Of a DNA stretch of 30,724 nucleotides, positions 20,342 through 27,835 are shown piece by piece (position 1 is the first letter of the stretch; each line of letters opens with the position of its first letter). The notes below the pieces were generated by a model. It worked only from the letters and a program-made list of their open reading frames with translations. It had not been told where the DNA came from and did not search any database. Both the position numbers and the translations under genes were made by a program. The DNA is from CAYTLW01 sp964438735 (GTDB lineage: Bacteria > Myxococcota_A > UBA9042): NCBI GenBank assembly GCA_964438735.1, contig CAYTLW010000093.1, forward strand, positions 1-30,724. Reading direction: 5' to 3'.

Positions 20342-22099
20342 ATGACACGGCAGGTGGAAGGCGACCGGCGCGGCGCGGCGAATCGAGCGAGCGGCCTGGA
20401 CGCGATCGCGCGCGGCCGTCAGGACCTGCTGGCCTGGCGACAGGACTGGCCAGAGGACTTCTATGGCTGCAACCAGGCCCTGCAAGACCTCGTCGCCTTG
20501 CACGGTGGAGATGCGGCCGACGACGGCTTGCAGGAGCGGCTGGGCGCCTTTGGGCGCGCCATGGCGGTCGATGCCGAGGACCTGGTGCATCGCTGCAGCA
20601 CCGAACCCTGCACGCCGCGCCTGGAGCGCTACGGACCGCTGGGCGATCGTCGCGAGACGGTGACCTTCGATCCCAGCTATCACCAGCTGGGCGGGCTCAT
20701 CTACGGCTCCGGCGTGATGGGCCTGACCGACCGCACCGAGCGAGCCGTCGAACAGGCGGCGCTGGTCCTGCTGGCCTCTCACCACGGTGAAGCCGGCCAC
20801 GTCTGCCCACTGGCCTGCACCGCCGGGCTCATCAAGGTGTTGGGGCGCACCGGTCACCCCTGGCTGAAGTCTCGCTATCTGCCGCCGCTCACCGACCCGG
20901 ACTACGACAGCAGGATGTGGGGCTCGCAATTCCTCACCGAGGTGCAGGGGGGCTCGGACGTCGGCGCCAACGCGTGCACCGCGACCCTGGTTCGCGAAGG
21001 CGATGACGAGCGGCCGGCGCTGTGGCGGATGCACGGCGAAAAGTGGTTCTGTTCGGTCGCCGACGCCTCGCTCTTCCTGGTCACCGCCCGTCCCGAAGGC
21101 GCCGCCGAGGGCACCCGTGGCCTGGGGCTTTTCGTGGTGCCACGACATGTCGGCGCCGACGAGTTGGGGCCCGATGGCGGCGATGGCGGGGTCAACGAGT
21201 TCACTTTGCGCCGGCTGAAGAACAAGCTGGGCACCCGGGCCATGGCCTCGGCCGAACTGGACTTCAATGGCGCCCTGGCCTGGCAGGTGGGGCGCATCGA
21301 TCGCGGCTTCGCCAACGTCGTCGGCGTGGTGCTCAATACCTCGCGCCTGTTCAACGCCCTGGCCTGCGGCGGCGCCATGTGGCGGGCGTTCTGGATCGCC
21401 GAACGCTTCGCCAACCGGCGACGGGCATTCCGGCGACCCATCGCCAGCTTCCCGCTGGTCCGCCAGACCCTGGCGACCCTGTACGCCGAAGCGGTGGCGG
21501 CGACGGCCAGCTCCTTCGATCTGATCGCCATGGAGGGGGACCCGGAGCGTGAGGCTGCCTGGCGTCTGGGCCTGAACATGAACAAGTACTGGACCTCGAT
21601 CCGCAATACGCGGATGCAGTGCCGCGCCATCGAGGTACTGGGCGGAAACGGCACAATCGAGGACTTCTCGCCCCTGCCGCGGCTATATCGCGACGCCATG
21701 GTGACCGAGAGCTGGGAGGGCACCCACAACGTGCTCACCGCCCAGTGCCATCGCGACATGCAGCGCTACCGATTGCACGAGGCCTTCATCGACCTTTTGC
21801 AGAGCCGACTGTCCGACCACAGCGGCGCCATCGCCGATGAGCTGCGCGGCCGGTTGACCAGCCTGACGTCGATCGCCGCCGACCTGGCCAACGACGCCGA
21901 CGAGGCCCGCACGGTGCAGCTGCGCCATTGGATCGACCGCACCATGGTGGTCTACCAGGGGGTGTGCTTGCTGGAGTTGGCGGCGTGGCAGTCGTCGATC
22001 GGTCGCGCGCCCCTGCCGGAGGCGGTCTGCGCACACCTGCTGGCGATCCATCCGGATCAGCCAGCGGCCACGAGTGAAGCATGGTGGCCGGGCGCCTGA
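20342..22099 (+). CDS. AidB-like acyl-CoA dehydrogenase
   Basis: This encodes a 585-residue cytoplasmic flavoenzyme of the acyl-CoA dehydrogenase superfamily. ATG 20342 is chosen because GGAGG (20333-20337) lies just upstream; the frame extends 34 codons further without a gene-like start. The F-L-T199-E-V-Q-G-G-S-D signature and the long N- and C-terminal extensions resemble the AidB branch. The E459-bearing W-E-G-T loop near the C-terminus matches the position of the catalytic base in medium-chain acyl-CoA dehydrogenases. The preceding G-G-N-G-T-I segment also fits the family. The likely reaction is FAD-dependent alpha,beta-dehydrogenation of an acyl-CoA. AidB itself is linked to the alkylation response and binds DNA, so substrate and role are open. 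It stands alone on its strand and converges with the kinase gene, whose stop is 12 nt away. Confidence 0.9.
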   Translation: MTRQVEGDRRGAANRASGLDAIARGRQDLLAWRQDWPEDFYGCNQALQDLVALHGGDAADDGLQERLGAFGRAMAVDAEDLVHRCSTEPCTPRLERYGPLGDRRETVTFDPSYHQLGGLIYGSGVMGLTDRTERAVEQAALVLLASHHGEAGHVCPLACTAGLIKVLGRTGHPWLKSRYLPPLTDPDYDSRMWGSQFLTEVQGGSDVGANACTATLVREGDDERPALWRMHGEKWFCSVADASLFLVTARPEGAAEGTRGLGLFVVPRHVGADELGPDGGDGGVNEFTLRRLKNKLGTRAMASAELDFNGALAWQVGRIDRGFANVVGVVLNTSRLFNALACGGAMWRAFWIAERFANRRRAFRRPIASFPLVRQTLATLYAEAVAATASSFDLIAMEGDPEREAAWRLGLNMNKYWTSIRNTRMQCRAIEVLGGNGTIEDFSPLPRLYRDAMVTESWEGTHNVLTAQCHRDMQRYRLHEAFIDLLQSRLSDHSGAIADELRGRLTSLTSIAADLANDADEARTVQLRHWIDRTMVVYQGVCLLELAAWQSSIGRAPLPEAVCAHLLAIHPDQPAATSEAWWPGA

Positions 22100-22111
22100 G
22101 CGCGCTGGAGA

Positions 22112-23581
22112 TCAGTCGCCCGTGCCGCGGGCGGCTGTGTGGCCGAAGACCAGGGAGATGCCCTGCTTGTTGCCCAGTTCCCGCTGCAGTCGGCGCAGGG
22201 CGGAGTTGACCTCGCTGCGCTTGCTCGGGTGGTAGGAGATGCCCAGCGTCGACAGTTCGAAGCGGCTCACCAGCGGCAACTCGCCCGCCGCTTGCAGGAA
22301 GGCGGCTGCGGTGCGCGCGTTGGCGTAGCGCTCTTCGACGTCCTTGGCCGTGCACTTGAAGATGAACTCGACCAGGTCCTCCGGCACGTCCGGCTCGATC
22401 TGGCGCGGATCGGGCATCGCTGCGTGCAGGTGCTTGCGCAGCAGGTCGTCGAGCGTGTCGGCGTCGAAGGGCACGTGACGGGTGCAGAGCTCGTAGGCCA
22501 GCACGCCGGTGGAGTACAGGTCGCTGCGACCATCGAGCCGGCGGCCGAGGACCTGTTCGGGCGACATGTAGTAGGGCGTGCCCAGCAGGTGCCCGCTGGC
22601 TTCGGCCGACGCCTCCTCGCTGACAGCGATGCCGAAGTCGAGGATCTTGACCCGCCGATCTTCGGTCAGGAAGACGTTGGAAGGTTTGATGTCCCGGTGC
22701 AGCAATCCGCGGCCGTGGGAGTAGTCCAGGGCCAGGCAGACCTCTTTGAGGATACGGCGGATGGCCCCCCAGGCCAGGCGCGGACCGGTCTCGATGAGGT
22801 CCTCGAGCAACGTACCCGTGAGCCGCTCCATGACGATGAAGTGGGTGCCGTAGGCCTGCGCCGTGTCCAGAACACGCACGATATGCTCGTGCTGCAGGTT
22901 GGCCACCAGGCGGGCTTCTTCGCGGAACTGCTCGGCGAACCCCTCGTGATAGACCAGCGCGTGCGAGAGCATTTTCAGGGCCACTTCCTGGCCCAGATCG
23001 GGATGCACGGCGACGAATACGGTGGCCACAGCGCCCTGGCCCAGCCGTCCCATCACCTCGTACTTGCCGACACGCTGGATGGTGCCGGCCTCCATCAGCC
23101 GTTCGCCGACCAGCTTGGTCAGGAAGACGGAGGCCTGTGGATTGCGAGCCACCAGGGCGTCGAAGCCGTTGCGGCCGATGCGCAGGCAACGGGCCGTGGT
23201 CTCGGCGCGAACGGTCGCTGTGCGTGGCTCGTTGGTGATCAGGGCCATCTCGCCGAACATGGCCGGGCCGCTGAGCACGCGCTCGAAGACGGTCTTCTTC
23301 TTGCCGTCGCGCACGCTGATCTTCACGCTGCCGCGATCGAGCAGGAACATGTCGTCGCCGACGTCGCCCTGCTGGATGATTGTGGTGCCGGGGTTGAAGG
23401 TCACCGGCCGCATGGCCTTGCGCAGCTCCTGCACGACGAAGGCATCCAGGCCACGGAACATCTCCAACTTGCTCCATGCCGGCTCGCCATCGGCGGCGAG
23501 CATGGAGTCGCGGCGTACGCGGCGGCCGCCGGTTGGGGGCGCGGAGGGGGGCGGATCGTGGGGCGGGGGCGGGGACTTCAC
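22112..23581 (-). CDS. Ser/Thr protein kinase with N-terminal cyclic-nucleotide-binding domain
   Basis: This encodes a 489-residue cytoplasmic protein. GTG 23581 is chosen: GGAG lies 7 nt upstream and the codon begins 1 nt after the stop of the preceding membrane-protein gene, which suggests translational coupling. A Pro-rich start (1-20) precedes a cyclic-nucleotide-binding domain (about 37-155). Its phosphate-binding cassette is intact: F109-G-E111-M-A-L and P119-R120-T-A, with the Glu and Arg that bind ribose and phosphate. A Hanks-type kinase domain follows (about 173-435): G181-Q-G-A loop, V-A-L-K203, H295-R-D297-I-K-P-S-N302, D315-F-G, S-P-E342-Q and D354. All catalytic residues are present. 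I expect cAMP or cGMP to relieve or change kinase activity, much as in PKG, where both modules are in one chain. A basic C-terminal tail ends the protein. Substrate unknown. Confidence 0.93.
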   Translation of the reverse strand: MKSPPPPHDPPPSAPPTGGRRVRRDSMLAADGEPAWSKLEMFRGLDAFVVQELRKAMRPVTFNPGTTIIQQGDVGDDMFLLDRGSVKISVRDGKKKTVFERVLSGPAMFGEMALITNEPRTATVRAETTARCLRIGRNGFDALVARNPQASVFLTKLVGERLMEAGTIQRVGKYEVMGRLGQGAVATVFVAVHPDLGQEVALKMLSHALVYHEGFAEQFREEARLVANLQHEHIVRVLDTAQAYGTHFIVMERLTGTLLEDLIETGPRLAWGAIRRILKEVCLALDYSHGRGLLHRDIKPSNVFLTEDRRVKILDFGIAVSEEASAEASGHLLGTPYYMSPEQVLGRRLDGRSDLYSTGVLAYELCTRHVPFDADTLDDLLRKHLHAAMPDPRQIEPDVPEDLVEFIFKCTAKDVEERYANARTAAAFLQAAGELPLVSRFELSTLGISYHPSKRSEVNSALRRLQRELGNKQGISLVFGHTAARGTGD

Positions 23582-23582
23582 G

Positions 23583-24746
23583 TCATGGCTCCAGGGGGGC
23601 TGCTGGCGGCGATGCTTCGCCGTCTTGCTCGTTCGGCTTGTTCGGTTCGGCGCTCGGTTCGGGAGCCGCGCCGAAGAACTCCGAAGAGCGGTACCAGGCG
23701 AGGCACTCTAGCAGCACGATCCGACCCACCGCAAGGCAGGGGATGGCCAACAATACGCCCATCACACCGAGCAATTCGCCACCGGCGACGATGCCCAGAA
23801 GCACCACAAGCGGTCGCAGTCCCACCCGGCCGCCGATGAGTCGCGGCGTGATGAACAGCAGGTCGATGGTGTAGAAGGATAAGAAGAGCGTCAGCACGCC
23901 GCCGAACGTGCCCCAGCCGGGCGCCTCCAACAGCGCCACGGCCAGCGCCAGCACGGTGCCCACCAGCACGCCGACGTACGGGACCAGGTAGATCAGGGCC
24001 ACGAAGGGCCCGAGAAGGGCGGCGAAGCCCACATCCAGCGCCAGCAAGCCGACCGTGAAGGTCAGCGAAGCGAGCAGGAAGAGCAGCAGTTCGCCGCGCA
24101 GGAAGCCCTTGAGCGTCTTGTCGATGCGTCCGGCGATGTCCTCGAAGCGCGCCCGTCGCGTGGGCGGCACCATGTCCCGAATGCGTGCCACGATATGGTC
24201 GTAATCATCGATCAGGAAGGCTGCCACCACGAAGACCAGCAGGACGTAGACCAGGCCCATGGCCAGGTCGCGGGCGCTGGTCAGCACCCAACCCAGCACC
24301 GAAGTCGCAGGGCCGACGAGCTCGCGCACGATGCTCTGCATGGTCTGGCGAACCGCTGACGGTTCGATCAGCGAGGAGAGCTTCACCGCGAAGGTCTTCT
24401 CCCAGTAGGGATCGGCCTGCGTCAGCACGAAATGCAGCCGTCCGGGCAACTTCTGGCTGAAGGCGACCAGCTCGCTGGCGATGTTGGGTATGACGACCAC
24501 AACCGCCACCACGCCGAAGCCGATCACCGCGATCAGGGGCACGGTCAGGGCCACAACGGCGGGCACGCGATGGCCGCGCAACCAGACCACCAACGGGCGC
24601 AGGGCAAAGGCGATCATGAAGCCGACGATCATCGGCGCGGTGACCACCTTCAGGCGGATCACCAGCCAGAATCCCAGGGCCAGCGCGCCGCCCACGAGCA
24701 CCACCTGGTAGAACAGGCGCTGCCATCGATCGCCGCTGCTGGTCAC
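23583..24746 (-). CDS. AI-2E family (PerM-like) polytopic membrane protein
   Basis: This encodes a 387-residue inner-membrane protein. I prefer GTG 24746 because GGGAGG sits 7 nt upstream; another in-frame GTG at 24824 lacks such a site and would add a 26-residue Cys-rich head. The protein has about seven to eight hydrophobic segments, two near the N-terminus and a cluster in the second half. A soluble helical stretch separates them, as in the AI-2E transporter/PerM family. The G-x-x-x-x-x-x-P-Y-V-G and T-P-R-L-I-G-G-R-V-G-L-R-P motifs of that family are present. The C-terminal 30 residues are Pro/Glu-rich. Members have been proposed to export autoinducer-2 or other small solutes, or Na+; the substrate here is unknown. 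It is the first gene of a two-gene unit with the kinase. Confidence 0.9.
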   Translation of the reverse strand: MTSSGDRWQRLFYQVVLVGGALALGFWLVIRLKVVTAPMIVGFMIAFALRPLVVWLRGHRVPAVVALTVPLIAVIGFGVVAVVVVIPNIASELVAFSQKLPGRLHFVLTQADPYWEKTFAVKLSSLIEPSAVRQTMQSIVRELVGPATSVLGWVLTSARDLAMGLVYVLLVFVVAAFLIDDYDHIVARIRDMVPPTRRARFEDIAGRIDKTLKGFLRGELLLFLLASLTFTVGLLALDVGFAALLGPFVALIYLVPYVGVLVGTVLALAVALLEAPGWGTFGGVLTLFLSFYTIDLLFITPRLIGGRVGLRPLVVLLGIVAGGELLGVMGVLLAIPCLAVGRIVLLECLAWYRSSEFFGAAPEPSAEPNKPNEQDGEASPPAAPLEP

Positions 24747-24816
24747 GCTGGATCCTCCCCGACTCTGAGGCTCTGCGGCTCCAGTACAACAGAAAGCGCC
24801 GGCGAGGCAAACCGCC

Positions 24817-26496
24817 GTGGACACGGGCCAGTACGGGTGCTACAGCCCGGCCATGCCCCCGCCTGCCCACCGACTGCTGCCGATCGCTGTCGTTTTCGGC
24901 ATCGCCTTGGCGCTGCGCCTGGCCGTGGCCGCCTGGCTGCCGCTGACCGCCGACGAGGCCGACTCGATCCTCGACTTCCAGGTATCCGCCTTGTGGCTCG
25001 ACCAGGAGCGCTGGGTGAACCCACCCCTGTGGCGATTGCTGGTGATGGGCGCATTGCAGGGCACCGACAGCCTGTTCGTACTGCGTCTGCTCAGCGCCCT
25101 GCTGGCCGCTGTGGGGTGCGCGGCCATGACCGCCGGGCTGTTGGTTGGTGGAAGAGGCGCCATGGGGCCCCTGGCGGCCGCACTGGCCGGACTCGGTCTG
25201 GCGGTGACGCCCTGGGCGGTGCGCAGCCAGGCCCAGGTGCGCGCCTATGGACTGACCCTGCTGGCCGCGGTGGCGATTCTGCTGGCCTTGCGTTCGGTAC
25301 TGGCCCGTCCCGATCGCCGCAGCCACCTGCTGGCGGGCGGGGCCATCGGCGCGGCTGCCTGGGTGCACTACGCCCTGTTGCCCTGGGTCGGCCCTTGGCT
25401 GCTGGCGGTCATCTGGACCTGTCGCCGCGCTGGCCGCGACGCGCCGGACCCGTCGACGGCCCGTCGTCAGCGACTGCGGGCCCTGGTCCAGGACGCTGGG
25501 CCGGGAGTATTGCTGGGCGCCCTCGGTCTGTCGGTGCCGATCCACCAGGCCGCCCACGGCTGGCTGGTCAAGCGCGGTGCCGCCAGCGTGTCCATGGTGG
25601 ATCCGGCGGGCGCCATGGACCTGGTCTGGCGGCCGGAGGTGCTGCTCGTCGTCGCCGTCTTGGCGGCCGCGGCGCTGGCCTGGCGCACCCGCCCCGCTGA
25701 CGTGGCGCTGGCCCTGGTCGGGCTGGCCCTCGCTGCTGTGGTGGTGGTGGCCAGCGGCTGGACCCAGACCGTGCGCTGGACGCACCTGGCGGTGGCTGCG
25801 CCGGCCCTGTGGTTGGGGCTGGCTGTTCTGCTCGACATGCTGTCCCCCGGTCGCCGACGAGCGCTGGCGACGGCGACGGCGCTCGGTCTGCTCCTGTCCT
25901 TGGCGACTCTGGTCGGCACCACGGCCAGCCACCACCGACGCGCGGACGATCTCGAGTTGGCCACCTGGCGAGGCCATGTCCACGCCCCCCACCTGGCCGC
26001 CTGGACCCTCGGCGAAGGCGATGACATCTCCGGCGTGGGCCGCGGCCTCTTGCACGCCGCCGGTGCCTTCACCGATGGCCCGGAGCGTTGTCTGGGCGCC
26101 GATCGTGTGCACCTGTCACGCTGTCGAACTCGGGTACGCGCCCTGTCACGCACAGACTGCCGCGCGCTTTGTGATGACACGGGCTGCATCTGGCAGCTGG
26201 CCGGCCTGCCCCAGCCGTTGACCCCCATAACGGACGCCAAACAGGCGCCCTGCACCCCCGGCGTGCTGGCAACCCGGCTGCCGTTGACCCTGGCCGTACT
26301 CATCACCGAGCCAGGGCCGAAGCCAACCGTGGCCGCGCTGGCCGAACGGCTGCACCTGTCGCCGAAGGATGGTGCGCGATTGCAGCTGCAGCGGGTCGGG
26401 CGGTGGTGGGTGCTGACGCCGCGGCGGGCTCCCACTCCCGCACCCGCACCCGCACTCGAACCCCCATCCCGTGCACCCGCCTCCCCGCCGCGTTAG
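24817..26496 (+). CDS. GT39-like (GT-C fold) membrane glycosyltransferase
   Basis: This encodes a 559-residue polytopic membrane protein. GTG 24817 has GAGG 9 nt upstream; ATG 24853 is a possible alternative without a clear site. The first extracytoplasmic loop has T-A-D46-E47-A, the metal/substrate-binding acidic motif of GT-C enzymes. About 20 residues later comes N-P69-P70-L-W, matching the P-P-L segment of GT39/ArnT-like transferases. About ten more hydrophobic segments follow up to about residue 380. The C-terminal soluble part has a cluster of Cys and ends in a Pro/Ala-rich tail. Such enzymes transfer a sugar from a polyprenyl-phosphate donor to protein or lipid on the outer face of the inner membrane. 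The acceptor is unknown; the Thr/Ser-rich secreted proteins of this window are possible targets. Its stop overlaps closely with the next start. Confidence 0.8.
   Translation: MDTGQYGCYSPAMPPPAHRLLPIAVVFGIALALRLAVAAWLPLTADEADSILDFQVSALWLDQERWVNPPLWRLLVMGALQGTDSLFVLRLLSALLAAVGCAAMTAGLLVGGRGAMGPLAAALAGLGLAVTPWAVRSQAQVRAYGLTLLAAVAILLALRSVLARPDRRSHLLAGGAIGAAAWVHYALLPWVGPWLLAVIWTCRRAGRDAPDPSTARRQRLRALVQDAGPGVLLGALGLSVPIHQAAHGWLVKRGAASVSMVDPAGAMDLVWRPEVLLVVAVLAAAALAWRTRPADVALALVGLALAAVVVVASGWTQTVRWTHLAVAAPALWLGLAVLLDMLSPGRRRALATATALGLLLSLATLVGTTASHHRRADDLELATWRGHVHAPHLAAWTLGEGDDISGVGRGLLHAAGAFTDGPERCLGADRVHLSRCRTRVRALSRTDCRALCDDTGCIWQLAGLPQPLTPITDAKQAPCTPGVLATRLPLTLAVLITEPGPKPTVAALAERLHLSPKDGARLQLQRVGRWWVLTPRRAPTPAPAPALEPPSRAPASPPR
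26438..26458. repeat. Second copy of the GGTGCG-type repeat (inverted)
   Basis: This 21-bp stretch is the exact reverse complement of 4247-4267. Here it encodes part of the Pro/Ala tail of the glycosyltransferase. Confidence 0.45.
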
Positions 26497-26497
26497 C

Positions 26498-27709
26498 ATG
26501 GCCCCGATGATGACGCCCGCCCCGAGACCGCTCTCGCTCTTCCTCTCCACTGCCGGGGCGATCGCCCTCCTGACCGCCACAACCCCGAGGACAGAGGCCA
26601 CCACGGCCGCATCGCCCGCCGCCGCCAGCGACGCCACCACCGCCGCTTCGCCCTCCCCCACCGTGCAAATCGACGGCCCCGCCTGGCCGCCGCCCATGCG
26701 CGTCGGCATGGCGCGGGATGTACGTGTAGGCAGTGGACCCCAAGGGCGGCGGACCTGGTGCAACTACGCCGCGCACAGCCAGCGTCTGCAGGCGCTGCCC
26801 ATGCACACCGACCCGGTCTTCAAGCGCCCCGGGGCCATAGCGCGCGCCAGCCTGAAGAAGCTGGCCGCCATGGTCGCCGGTCTGTCCAAGGGCGTTGCGC
26901 CACCCAAAGCCAGCGCCACGGAGATGAACCGTCTGCTGGCCGGCCCCGATGGCCCGACCCTGGCCCGCATCGCCCTGCAACACCGCGATGAGCGGGTGCG
27001 CCTGCTGGCCTCGCGGGCGAGCGGGGCGCTGGTCGAAGAGCACCCCCGCCTGGCCGCCTTCGCCATGGAAGACCTGCGCAAGGTGGGCCGTGACCTGGCC
27101 ATGGCCACCGTGCACACCCTGCTGGCCGCGCGTTGCGATACGCCGGCGGTCCACGCCACCGACGGACTGGAGCACGGCGACCGTGCGGTGCGTCGGCACA
27201 CGGTGCTGGAGGTCATGGGCGCGGCCGCGGGCTGGACCGACATCGGCGTGGTGGGCCTGGTCCTGGACCACGCCAAGACGGAGCCAGATCCGCTGATCCG
27301 CGCCCTGATCGCCCGCGGCGTGGCCGAGTTGGGATGGCTGCCAGCCGAGCCCGAGATGGCGGCTCTGGCCAAGGACAAGGATGCACGCGTGCGCGGCGAG
27401 GCGCTGGTGGCCCTGGCGGGATTGCGCCGGAATATGGACCTGACGTCGCTGCAATCGGCGTTGAAGTCGTCCGATCGGCGGCTGAAGGCGGCGGCGATTC
27501 GGGCGGTGCCCCTGGCGATGGTCGAGGAGCAGGCGAAGGCGGGGAAGTGGTTGACGCCGTTGTTGCGGGATGGCGGCAAGGTAGTTGATCCGCTGGGCGT
27601 GTCGCCGCCGACGACGATCGGGGACCTGGCGCGCACGGCCATGACGCGTTTGCTGGTCGGGCCGGCCCGTCAAGCCGCCTCCCAGCGCCCCGGAGCCGCC
27701 CCCAGATGA
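26498..27709 (+). CDS. Exported HEAT-repeat protein
   Basis: This encodes a 403-residue protein. ATG 26498 lies 1 nt after the TAG of the glycosyltransferase gene, which argues for translational coupling; two more Met codons follow at 26507 and 26510. The N-terminus has a hydrophobic segment ending near T-A-T-T-P-R-T-E-A, a probable signal peptide. An Ala/Thr/Ser/Pro-rich spacer comes next. The remainder is mostly helical, with repeated pairs of amphipathic helices (for example R-V-R-L-L-A-S-R-A-S and V-R-R-H-T-V-L-E-V) typical of HEAT/PBS-lyase repeats. I recognise no catalytic motif. It may act as a periplasmic scaffold for the glycosyltransferase it is coupled to. It is the second exported HEAT protein in this window, but its sequence is not closely similar to the 859-residue one. 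Confidence 0.75.
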   Translation: MAPMMTPAPRPLSLFLSTAGAIALLTATTPRTEATTAASPAAASDATTAASPSPTVQIDGPAWPPPMRVGMARDVRVGSGPQGRRTWCNYAAHSQRLQALPMHTDPVFKRPGAIARASLKKLAAMVAGLSKGVAPPKASATEMNRLLAGPDGPTLARIALQHRDERVRLLASRASGALVEEHPRLAAFAMEDLRKVGRDLAMATVHTLLAARCDTPAVHATDGLEHGDRAVRRHTVLEVMGAAAGWTDIGVVGLVLDHAKTEPDPLIRALIARGVAELGWLPAEPEMAALAKDKDARVRGEALVALAGLRRNMDLTSLQSALKSSDRRLKAAAIRAVPLAMVEEQAKAGKWLTPLLRDGGKVVDPLGVSPPTTIGDLARTAMTRLLVGPARQAASQRPGAAPR

Positions 27710-27835
27710 GCGAGCGGTAAATCCAGTACATGCCTTGCGTTACAGGCTGTTCGATTGGCCCCGGGCAGGCGCGCCGGCAGGCTGCACGTACAGCACCAGG
27801 GACCACACGTCACCTCGTGCCGAGCAGAGGCTGCT

